From: Benincasa hispida
Lineage: Eukaryota; Streptophyta; Magnoliopsida; Cucurbitales; Cucurbitaceae
NCBI RefSeq assembly: GCF_009727055.1
Contig: NC_052359.1
Location: 65,661,118-65,725,117 of the forward strand
DNA: 64,000 bases
Direction of reading: 5' to 3'
How positions within the stretch are numbered: the stretch's first letter is position 1; each line of letters opens with the position of its first letter. Of this stretch, positions 10,948 to 22,400 are shown piece by piece. A program made the position numbers and the translations under genes. Below the pieces are notes generated by a model. It searched no databases. It saw nothing but the letters and a program-made list of their open reading frames with translations, and had not been told where the DNA came from.

Positions 10948-11710
10948 GAATGATATGGAGATTGGTTTTGGTTCAATAGAAAATAACTTATATGTACTAA
11001 GGTTGTTAGTCATAAAAGCCTTGTTTAATACTGAAATGTTCAAAACAGCAACAACTGCAAAAAGACCAAGGGTTTCTCCTAAGGAAAACGCCCATCTTTG
11101 GCATCTAAGGTTAGGTCACATCAATTTCAATAGGATTGAGAAGTTGGTGAACTGTGGACTTCTAAATGGTTTAGAAGAAAACTCTTTGTCAGTATGTGAA
11201 TCTTTCCTTGAAGGAAAAACGACCAAACGATCTTTTACTAGAAAAGGTTATAGAGCCAAGGAAACCTTGAAGCTTATACATTCAGACCTCAGTAATGATT
11301 ATTAAAAATATGGGTATCTGTACCTAATGCAACATAAGTCTGATGTTTTTGAAAAGTTCAAGGAGTATAAGACTGAAGTTGAAAACTTGTTAGATAAAAA
11401 GAAAAAAACACTACGATCTGATCGTGGTGGAGAGTATATGGACTTAGAGTTCCATAACTATATAATAGAATATGGAATCACATCCCAACTCTCAGCCCTA
11501 GGTACACCTCAGCAGAATGGTGTATCAGAAAGAAGAAATAGAACCTTGTTAGACATGGTTCGGTCGATGATGAGTTATGCTCATCTTCCAGACTCGTTTT
11601 GGGGATATGCAGTAGAGAATGCAGTTTATATTTTGAACAATGTTCCCTTAAAAAGTGTTTCTGAAATGCCTTTTGAGTTATGGAGAGGTCGTAAAGGTTT
11701 CAAGATTTGA
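10904..11710 (+). pseudogene. Copia GAG-pre-integrase and integrase remnant
   Basis: The piece 10904-11305 carries HLWHLRLGHINFNRI, the His-containing half of the pre-integrase zinc finger. The second half reads CESFLEG, so the second cysteine is lost. It ends in LKLIHSDL with the first catalytic aspartate of integrase, then a stop at 11303. About 20 residues expected before the next conserved block appear deleted. The piece 11327-11710 has LRSDRGGEY with the second aspartate and NGVSERRNRTLL with the glutamate, completing the D,D,E set. A stop at 11708 ends it. Integrase would insert the cDNA copy; this copy is broken. Confidence 0.8.
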
Positions 11711-11836
11711 GGATGTTCAGCCCACGTGCTTATGGCTAATCTTAAAAAGTTGGAACCTCGTTCAAAAGTTTACCTATTTGTAGGTTACCCCAAAGAAACG
11801 AGGGGTGGATACTTTTATGATTCAAGTGAGAAATAG

Positions 11837-12142
11837 GTGTCTGTATCGATAAATGTTATCTTCTTGGAAGAAAACCACATAAAGGATCATAAGCCACGAA
11901 GTAAGCTTGTTTTAAATGAAATTTCTAATGAGACTACTGAGAGTTCAACAAGAGTTGTTGATGTTGGTTCATCTAGTCAACCATCTCAAGAGTTGAGACT
12001 GCCTCGATGTAATGGGAGGGTTGTGAACCCACCTGAATGCTACATGAGTTTAACTGAAGCCCAAAACATCATATCTGATGATGGGGTTGAAGATCCATTG
12101 TCTTATAAGCAAGCAATGAAGGATATTGACAAAGATGAGTAG
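11837..12142 (+). pseudogene. Copia integrase-RT linker region
   Basis: This 101-codon stretch corresponds to the variable linker between integrase and reverse transcriptase. The segment 11711-11836, in the preceding frame, still resembles the end of the integrase core (VGYPKETRGGYFYD-like). The linker ends with EDPLSYKQAMKDIDKDE and a stop at 12140, where the frame would normally run on into the RT domain. Confidence 0.65.
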
Positions 12143-12151
12143 ATTAAAGCC

Positions 12152-13030
12152 ATGAATCAGAAAATGGAGTCTATATACTTCAATTCCGTCTGGGAACTTG
12201 TGGATCAGCTTGATGGTGTAAAACCTATAGGTTGTAAGTGGATCTACAAGAGGAAAAGAGGTGTAGATGGAAAAGTGCAGACTTTTAAGGCTAGACTTGT
12301 GACAAAGGGTTTACCTAGGTTGAGGGAGTGGACTATGAGGAAACTTTCTCACCTGTTGTCGTGTTGAAGTCTATCAGGATTCTCCTATCCATAGCTACAT
12401 TTTATGATTATGAGATATGGCAAATGGACGTCAAGACTGCCTTTCTGAATTGTAATCTTGAGAAAACCATCTACATGGCTCAACCAGAAGGATTCATTGA
12501 TCTAGATTAAGAGCAAAAGGTTTGCAAGCTTAATGGGTCCATTTATGGACTGAAACAAGAATCTAGATCTTGGAACATTAGATTTGATAGTGCGATCAAA
12601 TCATTTGGCTTTGATCAGAATGTTGATGAGCCTTGTGTTTACAAGAAAATCATCAACAGCTCAGAGCTTTCCTAGTGTTGTATGTGGATGATATCCTACC
12701 ATTGAGAATGATGTAGGTTTTCTAACTGACATTAAGAAGTGGCTAGCTGCCTAATTTTAAATGAAAGATTTTGGAGAGGCGCAGTTTGTTCTAGGGATCC
12801 AGATCATAAGGGATCGTAAGAACAAAAAGTTGGCCTTATCTCAGGCATCGTACTTTGACAAGATGTTGATTAGATACTCGATGTAGAATTCCAAGAGGGG
12901 TTTATTACCTTTCAGGCATGGAATTATTTTGTCTAAAGAACGGTGTCCTAAGACACCTCAAGAGGTTGAGGAAATGAGATGAATTCCCTATGCATCGGTT
13001 GTTGGTAGCCTTATGTATGCAATGTTATGT
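12152..13030 (+). pseudogene. Copia reverse transcriptase remnant
   Basis: RT sequence is split over several frames. 12152-12367 holds the KPIGCKWIYKRKRGVDG and TFKARLVTKG blocks. 12328-12510 holds ETFSPVVVLKSIRILLS and IWQMDVKTAFLN, with the catalytic aspartate of motif A. After a stop at 12508 the same frame goes on with LNGSIYGLKQ. Another stop precedes the YVDD polymerase motif, encoded in a shifted frame at 12681-12692. Fragments of the RT connection region continue to about 13030. At least three disabling lesions are visible. Confidence 0.75.
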
Positions 13031-13073
13031 ACTAAACCAAACATTTACTATATAGTAGGGGTTTTCAATCAAT

Positions 13074-13664
13074 ATGTCCAATCTAGGATTAGATCACTGG
13101 ACGACGGTAAAAAAAATCCTCAAGTATCTTGGAAGAACGAAGGGTTATATGTTCATGTATGAAGATAAGGATTTGCTCCTTACAGGATACACAGACTCTA
13201 ACTTTCAGACTGATAGAGATTCTCGAAAATCGACATTAGGGTCAGTGTTCACTCTGAATAAAGGGGCTGTAGTTTGGCGAAATATCAAGCAGGGATGCAT
13301 CGTGGACTCCACTATGGAAGTCGAATACGTAGCCACTTGTGAAGCTGCTAAAAATTCTTTTTGGTTTAGGAAGTTCCTTACCAATTTGGAAATTGTTCCA
13401 AATATGTCTTTGTCGATCACACTCTATTGTGATAACAGCGAGGCTATGAAAAATTCTAAGGAACCTCGGAGTCACCGAAGAGGCAAGCATATAGAACGAA
13501 AGTATCATTTGATTAGAGAGATTGTGCATCGTGGTGTTGTGATAGTCACAAAGATCGCGTCAGAGCACGACGTTATTGATCCATTTACAAAGGCTCTCAT
13601 GGCTAAAGTGTTCGATGGTCATCTGGAGAGTCTGGGTCTACGGGATATACGACACCTTGTGTAG
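13074..13664 (+). pseudogene. Copia RNase H domain and pol C-terminus
   Basis: This is the longest surviving reading frame of the element (196 codons). It shows LTGYTDSNF, STMEVEYVAT and ITLYCDNSEA, which supply the catalytic Asp, Glu and Asp of RNase H, and RGKHIERKYHLIRE near the end. The stop at 13662 is followed by a 93-bp spacer, a polypurine tract and the LTR, so this is the natural end of pol. The domain looks intact, but it has no open path from upstream. RNase H would remove the RNA strand during reverse transcription. Confidence 0.85.
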
Positions 13665-13756
13665 GACAATTGGGAGATGATACTGGGGTATAAAGTATGC
13701 CCTAGTTTATTGTATTTTGTACTGTTTTGTATTGTACATTAGTCTCCCGAGGCTTT

Positions 13757-13772
13757 AAGACAAGTGGAAGAT
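13757..13772 (+). promoter_or_regulatory. Polypurine tract of the copia element
   Basis: The purine-rich AAGACAAGTGGAAGAT lies directly before the LTR start TGTTGGGATT at 13773, the usual position of the plus-strand primer. Confidence 0.8.
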
Positions 13773-15818
13773 TGTTGGGATTGGTGTTCTAATTCTTCTA
13801 GTAGTCTCGTAGTTTGTAAACACTCTGTAAATATATTGTTATTAATAAAATAAGTATTCTTTTATAAGCTTTTACTCAATCCAATAAACTAAGATCCGAG
13901 GTTATTTTATGTAACTTAAGCACGTATGTGGAGACATACAAGTAGATCATGCCTTAAGTAATAACCTAAATGGTCTGTAGTAAATGGATAAAGGAGGGAT
14001 ACCTTATCCCGATGACACTACGGATATGGTCTGTTTTGTAGATGTTACAAGTGTTGTAAAGTACTACAAATGGTCTGATTCTGACCATTCATGTGGAGAC
14101 ATGTGAGCGGGGGTATCCTATACAAAGATTTGTATAAGACCAGACCACAAAATGATTAGTTTCTTTATATAACGCCGTTGATAACTGAGACATACATTTC
14201 ACTAGAATGACCATAGGTGATATGACCTTAATCCTGAGTGAGTTGGGAACTCCTACTCATGAGGGTGGTTCTTTGATTTGTATAGGTAAGAGTGGCCAGA
14301 TTGTCAACTCAAAAAGCCTACCATTTTGAGGATTCGTCTGATTGGGGAGTTGGGAACTCAGCTACACAGACGAAATTCACTCCTTCCCCGAAGCAGGGGT
14401 AAGTAGATAAATTGCTCCCTTAAGGGTTAATTCCGGGTCTTGAACATAGTGGCCATACTCTCTCCTAGCCCGAGAGGACTTAGTCATAGTAGGATTATGA
14501 CTTATTATTCATTAGAAGAATCAGTGATACTTAATAAGTTAGATGTAACTATATGGGCAAAACGGTGAATTGGTCCAGTTGTATTTATGAGCGATTTGTG
14601 AAGGGTCATCACACTGTTAACGGATGGACACAGAAATATGTCTGTAGTGCGAATAGTGCAACTGTCGGTCTTTAGTGGAGTGACCAACAGTTAACGGATG
14701 GTGGATCTTGTGATTAAAGAGTTTAGTCAGTTATTCACGTACCGTTGGAGCTTCAAGCTACAGGTCCATAAGGTACCCTTGGTAGCTCAATGGGTTCAAG
14801 TTGAGAATCGGATTTTGAGTTAGTTTGAAGTGTTCAAATTAACAAAAGAAAATTCAATTATATGTGATATAATTGATATGATGTATTTGATACATTATCA
14901 TTGGAGGAATTAATATAAATATGATTTATATTAAATACCATAAAATAGAAAAATAACTATAGTTTATATGTTGCATATGATGAAATATTAAAACTATAGG
15001 TTATAAATATAATATGATAAGTTTGGGTTTTTATATTTATTTATAACATATTAATTATATGATAATTAATTATTCTTTTTCTTTTATAACCGAATTGAAA
15101 TGGGAGGTTATTGGAAGTTTTATAGTAATTGTGAGATAAAAAGAAAATGGTTTTCCAAAATTCAAAAAGTTGATGTATTCATTCAGGTTGATCTCACAGA
15201 AAGGCTATCGAGTAAAAGTGTTTTACCAAATGATAGCATAGAGAGACTACACGATGGAGTTTTGAGTTTACTATACGATAGTTACTTGTTTACTCGTTGC
15301 TACACGATCGAGTAGCAAGTCTATACAATAAGCTTCTTCTTACTAAACGATCGAGTATCTAGTTTATACGATAGACTTCATCCATCTCCCACTTACTTGA
15401 TCGTCTACCTCTTTTATTCCTCTGTCCAAAATCATACAGAGCCCACAACTCTTGGATTCTCACACCGAGAATACCAAGGTAACTCTTGTGGTGGTGTTCT
15501 AGTTACGTTTGAGAAACGAGGATCGGGTTGAACTCGATTGTGATCGAGGTTCGTCCAAACGTTCATTGAGATTGAGTTCTGATCATTGCGCTCGAGTTCG
15601 TGCTGTTGAACAAGTTGCTGAACGATCAAGGGATACTTGAAGAAAGGTTCTTCAAAGGTTTGCATACTCTATCCCTTATCTGTTCATTTAAAGTAGCATG
15701 TTTAATTTATTGTTTATGCATAATCTGTTCCGTTGGACTGCAATTGTTTGTGTTCTTTCTCAATGAGATTTGGAACGATCTGCTTCCGCTTACTGGTGCT
15801 CTATTTAGAGTTCCTTGA
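13773..15818 (+). repeat. Copia 3' LTR
   Basis: 2046 bp from TGTTGGGATTGGTG to AGAGTTCCTTGA. The end should be CA by comparison with LTR A at 4148. This copy is uninterrupted and serves as the reference for the two damaged LTRs on the left. It contains CGATCG-like motifs in 15300-15410 and 15535-15640. Confidence 0.85.
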
Positions 15819-16740
15819 GTAATGTACAATAAGTCAATGCTCAAAGATAATAAATTTACACGAAACTACGATATATTACAAATATTCTAATGGTTTACCA
15901 TCATGAAGTAAATAATGGTTATGAAGGTCCCTAATGTTTCAAAACCAATAAGTTTGGTTCAAAAACTTTATAAAATAAGTCCAATTGTTGAATCTCATTC
16001 AATACTTTAATGACAATGACTAATGAATAGATTATGTGCAAAATAGAAGATACCTTGAGCACCAAGTTTTCACTAAAAAGAGGGAGGATGCTCATAATAT
16101 ACCTAGCAAGTTAAATGTGAAAATATTTCAATGTCAGCACCCATCGAATTCACTTGAATTATAGGTCTCCACGATAAAGCTTCATTTTTCCTACATATAA
16201 CTAAGCAAGTCACTCACTTCCAAAAAAAATATTGTGAAACCAGAAACCTTCATGTTGAAGTTCTAACAAATGTTAAGTACAAGCACAAGCAAAACAAGCC
16301 TCTTTCACTCAAGAAAATCCTCCATCTGAGTTCAAATATTCTTCAACTTTGATTCCTAAAATTATAAATAGTTCATAATGTAATACATAATCAAAATTTG
16401 TTCAAACTTCCAAGAATATTTTATTCATAGATCATCCACCACAAGAAGAATCTTCAAGAAGTCTATTAAGTTTCACATGCACATTAGCTAGTTATTAGAA
16501 AATTGTGTTAATGAATAAAGGTATCCCACAAACATGCTTCTTAAACTTGATTTTACAACTCTCTATCGATTAGGTCAGCTCGAGGTGATCACCAAACCAC
16601 AAATTTTATTGAACAAGATGACAATGATAAACATCATATGACAATGACTAGAGATATGCAAATTCAAACAAATCCACAATGTTTCAAACCCATGTTGATG
16701 TAATTTTACGTTGTCAAGATTCTCTAACATTATACTTTTA
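15819..16740. other. No recognisable gene
   Basis: AT-rich sequence right of the copia 3' LTR. I see no coherent frame, repeat or RNA gene. It may be interior of the CACTA-like element whose right end is at 18440, into which the copia element inserted. Confidence 0.4.
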
Positions 16741-16751
16741 ACTTCTGATAC

Positions 16752-16830
16752 TTAAGCTTTCAATTTTATCAACTTTTCGATCTCTTCTGCAAGCTCAATG
16801 ATATACTTCATGTGCTCTTTCATAATTGGC
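16752..16830 (-). pseudogene. Possible terminal exon of a transposon gene
   Basis: Read on the minus strand, a 3' splice-site-like TTTTGCAG (to 16831) precedes an open stretch of 25 codons ending in TAA. It reads PIMKEHMKYIIELAEEIEKL and a few more residues, a short amphipathic, coiled-coil-like helix rich in Glu, Ile and Lys. This is the kind of last exon seen in decayed plant transposon genes. No upstream exon was identified, so the call is tentative. Confidence 0.25.
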
Positions 16831-17599
16831 CTGCAAAATATGAGCAAGAGTATGCCTTTTGATACCGCATTAAGACAAATACACCTGAACGCGATCAAAA
16901 TAATTTTTTTTTCGTGTTTGAATTTACTCAAAATCCTATATAACTATAAATGATCCAAACTTGAAACTAATTGACCTTAATCATTAAGATAATAAAGAGT
17001 GATAAATGCTTAATTTGTCCAAAAGATAACAATACAACTTAAGCTAGTCCGTCATAAATACAACTTTCTGAAGATGCCAAAGGGAAGAACATGTTTCTCT
17101 CTTCAAGCCCTCTTTAAAAGGAAAATCCAATCATTAATATGTGGTTTGTCCTGTAATCCAGGTAGGCAAGATGACATGTAAAAGTTAATTTTCTTTTCTT
17201 CTCCACTTAACAAGACTTATGAGATGTGTTCTACTGAATATGGGGCTGAAATGTTACCATTTCATCATATATAAATCCTAAAATAGCTTCAAAATCAGAT
17301 GTGATGAAGATAACAAATCATCAGATAGTTTATCATAGAATATAAAAGTAATATAAAGTCAAAGTTATTTGGTAATCCAAACAGATTGCAGAGACAAAAC
17401 TAGTTTGAATAACTAAAGAAATCATCAGTCAAATCCTTCTAAATATTTTCTGCCTTAAGTTAATTGTACAGAATGTAACAAAACTGATCGGTTTGTATGA
17501 CAACAGAATGTACATAACCAAAAACTCTTCGGATAAATGAAGGAGGAGGGGGGGATCAAAGAACGTAATGTAGAGCAATGAATGAATCTGATTCAATCA

Positions 17600-18440
17600 A
17601 AGGAAAAAGAAGAAGAGAAAATGGAAATGAACCTAGGGTTTTTTAGATACCAAAATCAAAACCTCTTTAGAGAAAGGCGATCGTGCGAATCTAGAGAGAC
17701 AGTAGAAGAGGGAGAGTAAGGTGGACCATTCGAAAATCTGGGCAGAGCTCGAAGATTGAATAGATCATGGACAAATCTGAGTAAAGGTCAAAGATGGAAG
17801 AACGACGGAGCTCGACGAAACCCACGACATGAACGAATTTGATGAACGACGTGCAAAATGAGTTGATTGAGTTGGAAGAATGGCGGATTAAGAACATATC
17901 TGAGTAGTGGAGCAAACGGCAAAACGCACGGTAAAGCTAGAGTGGCGAAATGCACGTAGAACGAACAGATCTAAACCCATGGTAGATCTAACGAACAGGA
18001 ACTGATGAGACCTGGGCAAATTTGACAACGGGAGCTCGACGGAACCCACGACACACACGACAGAACTGATGAGACCTAGGCACTGATCAAGAAGGAGCAG
18101 AAAATGAAGGAAAAAGGAGGAATGATTGAAGAGGTAAGAAGGATAGTGGGACGGAAGGAGAAACACAATTAATTGGTAAGGGGAGAGAGTGGAGGAAAAG
18201 GAAAATTTTGATGGGGAAGGGAAGGAGGGAAACCAAAAATCAAGATTAAAAAATGTTTTGAGATTCAAGAAAGAGGTTAACCTACAATGTCAATTTTAAA
18301 CCGACATTATAGGTACACCTACAATGTCAGTTTAAAGCCTACATTAAAGATCCCCTTTTTTTAAAAAAAAAAAAACCAACATTGTACATCCATTTTTAGT
18401 TTTTTCCAACCGACATCAAAGTCTAGATTTCTTGTAGTAT
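17600..18440 (-). mobile_element. Right end of a probable CACTA (En/Spm-like) transposon
   Basis: On the minus strand the end reads (CAT)ACTACAAGAAATCTAG, close to the CACTACAAGAAA terminal repeat of plant CACTA elements. Just inside, 18280-18420 holds several copies in both orientations of AATGTCGG / CCGACATT-like words, as expected of subterminal transposase-binding repeats. The terminal CACTA itself is altered (CATACTA). The opposite end was not found and may lie left of the window, separated by the copia insertion. The left limit given is arbitrary. Within it, GAACTGATGAGACCT and GAGCTCGACG(G)AACCCACGACA each occur twice (17808-18080). Confidence 0.6.
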
Positions 18441-19930
18441 GAATGGAGAATATTCCTCATCTCTGTCCTTTCCTTGTCCTGTTTGCCTATTTCAACTTAT
18501 AATAATAATAATATTATTATTATATTGCTATTTTATAAATATTATATTTTAATTTCAAATTTTATTGTTTAATAGCCAAGACAATAAATATGTTTGAATT
18601 GAACATCTGATATTATATGAAGAATTTAATAAGTAATTATTTTGAAATTTGAGAAATTTTTTTAAATTTAATTTTTCATATAGAATTAATTATAGTGAAA
18701 ATTTTACCTATTTAATTGAAACATTTCAACAATAATTATTTAACTTCATTGATTTTTTTTAAAAAAAAAAAGAAAATGGAAAAAGATTCTCCACCGGATA
18801 ATCTTCATCTCAATTTCCGTAAAATTAAGTGGAGAATTTTGTGAGGATGAAAAATAAAATAGAGATGGAGACAGAGAAGTCATCCTTTGCCTCACCACTC
18901 TTCGTAATATACTGGTGAGGAAAAGCTTTTGATTTTCTGATGGTAGCTTTGTTTTACAACTCTCATTCTATTCCATTTAATTGAACTTGACTAATCTTTT
19001 TCTTACTTCAACATGTCTTATAAGCGTATTCAAATTTTATTATTAATCTGACTAAAAAAGACTAACACTCAAAGTGTTCAAAGTTAAAAATGTTTTCTTT
19101 AGATATAACAATAGAGTAAGTAAATTTAAACTTCTAATATTTAAAGGAGATAGTACAAGTCAATTATTATTATTAACTAAGAACGCTAAAAATATGAACA
19201 CGAGAAATTAAAAAATAAAATAAAACTTAACTAGTTAAAGTATATTTAATTTTTCTTCCACATAATTTTAAATAGAAACTCAAAAGCACTATTATTCTTT
19301 CTATTAAATTTTCATCGACTTATCAATATTTTCATAAGTTCAACATCACTTAAAAGTAAATCCATATTTCCATTATTTAGTTAATGAAAATGATGAAGAA
19401 AAAAAAATAAATATGAATATATATAAATAATAAATATTTTAACTCGTTTTAAAAAGTTAAAAAAATATATTTATTAATTTAAATATTTTTTTGAATTATT
19501 GTTTTTTATTTTTTTAGAATTATCCATCTAATATTAATACTCTATAGAATTGAGACTGGGACCTTTATATTATTAAGTTGGACTTGTTTTTGGGATTTCA
19601 GAAAAAACAAATAATAAAAAAATAAAATGAAAAGATTCTAGAACAAGTACAAGTTAAACTCTGGTTTAACAATGTTGTTCTGCAGATGACAGAAGAAAGG
19701 AAGCTGAGGCCAAGCAGAAAATAAAAAGAATAAAAGAAAAAAAACAAAGAATTGGGTAAACCTAAATAAATTAATATAAATTCATCTTCTCGACTCTATT
19801 TTCAGAAAAAAGAAAAATGGCCACTTCTTATAAGAAGATAGGCTTCCACTTTCTCCCAACAAAACCTAGACATTTTTCTTTTCAATTTCACATCTAAAAA
19901 AAAAAAAGAAAATAATTATAAAAAAAACAT
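18441..19930. other. AT-rich intergenic sequence
   Basis: No gene is seen. Positions 18440-18470 and 18780-18900 contain TCCTCATC / GGAGATGGAG-like stretches that may be old copies of the GGGGATGGGG-type MITE found at 56282. Confidence 0.5.
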
Positions 19931-19990
19931 TTAACAGGCAAATGGAAGTTGAAGATAGTTTTGATTTGGTAATTTTATTTTTCTCTGTCT

Positions 19991-20353
19991 CTAGATCTTC
20001 CGGGCGGCGGCCCTGGACGGCGGAGCTGAGGCGGCGCCGTCATGGAGAAAATCAAGCAAAACAGAGCTCTTGCATTTTGGGCACTTGGGTTCATTCTCCG
20101 ACAGCATCACGTACATTAGGCACCTAGGGCATCCAACCAGCACCATTGATGTGGCTTCCGGGCTACTTGAATATCGGAGAGAAGCACCACCGTCGTCTTG
20201 GTTTAGCTCCGACGACACGCAAGAGCTCGGTGGCGATGTGGGCGACACCGTCGCTGATCGGCTCGGCGATGACGCCAACGGATGTGGTCGTGGTGGCGAC
20301 AGGTTCAGCTTCAACTCAAGCTTAGGAACACTTCCACTGCTTCTTCTGCTCAT
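19991..20353 (-). CDS. GIR1: GIR1-like EAR-motif transcriptional repressor
   Basis: An intact 120-codon gene. The N-terminus has a Leu-x-Leu-x-Leu EAR motif (LELKLNLSPP, residues 12-21), which recruits TOPLESS-type co-repressors. A Ser/Pro-rich middle follows (SRSATVSPTSPPSSCVSSE, residues 31-49). The C-terminal block VGCPRCLMYVMLSENEPKCP has Cys at 75, 78, 91 and 94 in CPxC-x12-CPxC spacing, which looks like a small zinc-binding fold. This matches the Arabidopsis GL2-INTERACTING REPRESSOR proteins GIR1/GIR2, which act in the nucleus with the homeodomain factor GL2 in root-hair patterning. Whether this copy is the GIR1 or GIR2 counterpart cannot be told. The length fits the family. It is GC-richer than its surroundings and stands alone, with over 15 kb to the next gene on either side. 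Confidence 0.88.
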   Translation of the reverse strand: MSRRSSGSVPKLELKLNLSPPRPHPLASSPSRSATVSPTSPPSSCVSSELNQDDGGASLRYSSSPEATSMVLVGCPRCLMYVMLSENEPKCPKCKSSVLLDFLHDGAASAPPSRAAARKI

Positions 20354-20870
20354 CGTCTCCTACCTTTTTTCTCCTCTGTTAAGATAGAAAAAACAAAATT
20401 AATAAATTTATCGGAATCTATAAATAGAATTAAACTTAAACTAAATTTACAAAAGATACACTCAATTTGAGCTATAATATATGAGGGCAATGGGAGGAAA
20501 AAAGAAAATGGCACTCCCTCCGCTGTTTGAGAAGGTAAGAACAAAAAGAAAAAAGAAAAAAAAAAAACAGAGCTTGAGTTAGAACTTGAATCTTGTAATG
20601 TCGCTTTCTCCCTATTTCATATAATACTCTACTTATGGTAAGTTTTACAAATTCACAACCTTATAAATTTCAAAACTTTGAAAAGAAAAAAGAAACCCAA
20701 TTCATAGGTTTTACATAAAATAGCAATGGAGAAAGAAAAACCAGAAGTTGAAGAACTTTGTAATATGGATTTGCATATACCTTGAAGTTTTGTAAAGCAG
20801 ACGGCTGTGATGGCGGCGGAGGAAGGCGGAGGAAGTTGAGAAAATGTGAGTGAGTTTGTGGGAAACATAG
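20354..20870 (-). other. GIR1: 5'UTR with probable intron of the GIR1-like gene
   Basis: On the minus strand a donor AACTTCAAG|GTATATGC (exon edge 20781) and an acceptor TCAAACAG|CGGAGG (exon edge 20522) would define a 258-bp 5'UTR intron (20523-20780). The leader exon would start near 20860. This is predicted from splice consensus only. Confidence 0.45.
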
Positions 20871-20885
20871 GACTCCGGGGAATGA

Positions 20886-20896
20886 TTTATATAAGA
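20886..20896 (-). promoter_or_regulatory. TATA box of the GIR1-like gene
   Basis: CTTATATAAAT on the minus strand lies 530 bp upstream of the start codon and about 105 bp upstream of the predicted leader-intron donor. CT/GA-rich sequence (GAGAGAGAG around 20937-21005) lies just upstream, as is common in plant core promoters. Confidence 0.5.
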
Positions 20897-20899
20897 AAA

Positions 20900-22220
20900 G
20901 GAAGGTGGGAAAGTGGGAAGCAAAAGAAAGAAGAACAGAGAGAGGAAAAAAAAAAGGTTTATTATTTTTATTTATTTTTAATTTTTTCATTAATTTAGAG
21001 AGAGAAAATTGAATTTTGAGGAAATGGGTGGCAGAGTGTAAATTAATTTAAGGAGGGGCAGGAAAATGAATTAATGTGGGAAATTAAAAAAATGCAGCAA
21101 AGTAATTACGGAATTTTAAAAGAAAAGGCAAAGGGGTCCTTGCTATTCATTGATTACATCAAGAGTCGGTGTTTAATTTTTAGAGAGAGATTTTATTGTA
21201 ATTTTTTTTTTGGCTGCAGAAATGAAAGTTTGCCGACGGATATTTATTTTATTTTTATTAAACTCCAAGAATTAGCTGCCTACGTTCGGCGACACTTAAA
21301 TGACTTTTTTATTATTATTTTTTTTTTTAAAAAAAAAAAAAACAACTCAATTTCTTTTACTCCCAAATTTAATGACAGACGCCAGTTCAGATTAAAATGG
21401 ATTGCAAGATCTTTTGAATTTAAATTTTAAGGTACAAATATTTTCTCCCTACTCAATTCTAAAACCTGTAAGTATTAATTCAAATTTAGAATTGGGTTTC
21501 ATTAGTTTCTTAAAAAATAATTAACGTTTCAATTATTACGTCATTAGTTTAAATTACCTTTAAAATAAAGATACTAAATGTAAAAGTTGGGAAATTAAAA
21601 TTACAAACTTAATAAAAGCTTTGAATTTTTTGGATTTGTATGTCTGACTCTAAACTTTCAAATTATTGTTTAGTGAATTAAAAAAAAACTTGACGAATAA
21701 ATGAGTGACTTACTTGATACAAATCAATATTTTAAGAATTTATTAAACACCAAAATTAAAAATCTATGATGAGTCAAAATTAAAACTTTTATCAACTTTT
21801 AAAAGGATGATATAATTTGTGCTATATATTTTTTAAAGGACTAGCAATAGGGATGAGTATCAGAGATAATTTTTATGAGGGATATATACCCATCCTAAAT
21901 GGGTAATGAAATTGTGGATGGGGAATTTGATTTTTTTTTTTCTAAGTTTAATTTTGGGGGCAAGAACAATGGATTTATTTTTCTACCTCGTTCTCATCTT
22001 CAAAATTTTTACTATTTAAAATTAAGTCCATCTTTTGATCATAAACAAAAACATTACATATTTCTAGGACATTAATGAAATGAAAACCATAGAGGTTAAA
22101 ATCCCATTTTCGTCCGGTGTTTTCAGATTTGTTTAGTTTTAGTCGGTATATTTTTAAATATTTAATTTTAATCTATGTATTTTTATTTTAATCTTATACT
22201 TTTAATAAATTAAGCCTTAT
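20900..22220. other. AT-rich intergenic sequence
   Basis: No credible gene. 21840-22030 contains AGGGATGAGTAT...GGATGGGGAA wording resembling a decayed copy of the 56282 MITE family. Confidence 0.45.
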
Positions 22221-22224
22221 TCTC

Positions 22225-22400
22225 ATATAAAGATATGTCCGATGTGACTCTTTCGGTAAGAACCCGAACATATTTTCCCACCAGTTCCGCGAAGTTCTAA
22301 CTATCTGCCAGAGAAAAAAGAACGAATGAATCTTGTAGGATTCCCAAGAATTCTTCAGGATAGGTGAATTATTATGGATCCATCTCCCAAAGGAACCGGA
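22225..22400 (-). pseudogene. Plastid ycf2-like fragment (nuclear plastid insert)
   Basis: The minus strand at 22300-22365 reads GAAGAATTCTTGGGAATCCT, then ACAAGATTCATTCGTTCTTTTTTCTCTG-like sequence, then CAGATAGTTAGAACTTC. This agrees closely with my recollection of a stretch of chloroplast ycf2. Flanking bases on both sides (GGGTTCTTACCGAAAGAG and GGAGATGGATCC) can be aligned colinearly but with more differences. The reading frame is broken. It is best read as an old nuclear copy of plastid DNA; a mitochondrial copy as intermediate cannot be excluded. No search was possible. Confidence 0.55.

Larger units (their letters stand above)
4149..15818 (+). mobile_element. Ty1/copia retrotransposon, decayed, with nested solo LTR
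   Basis: The element consists of a 5'-truncated 5' LTR (4149-7485), a primer-binding site, a long leader, a broken gag-pol and a 3' LTR (13773-15818). The order gag, protease, integrase, RT, RNase H is that of Ty1/copia. The coding region has several stops, frameshifts and deletions, so the copy is dead. The left LTR lacks its first ~835 bp and starts directly after LTR A. It also holds a 2110-bp solo LTR insertion. By eye the two LTRs of this element are roughly 90 percent alike where aligned, so the insertion is not recent. Confidence 0.8.

Noticed and set aside
17888..18268. 126-codon minus-strand frame rich in Phe, Ser and Leu
   Set aside because: It reads through the GA-rich subterminal part of the CACTA-like element; the composition follows from the purine-rich complement and there is no motif.
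20070..20387. Plus-strand 105-codon frame over the GIR1-like gene
   Set aside because: Antisense shadow of the conserved EAR/zinc-ribbon protein.
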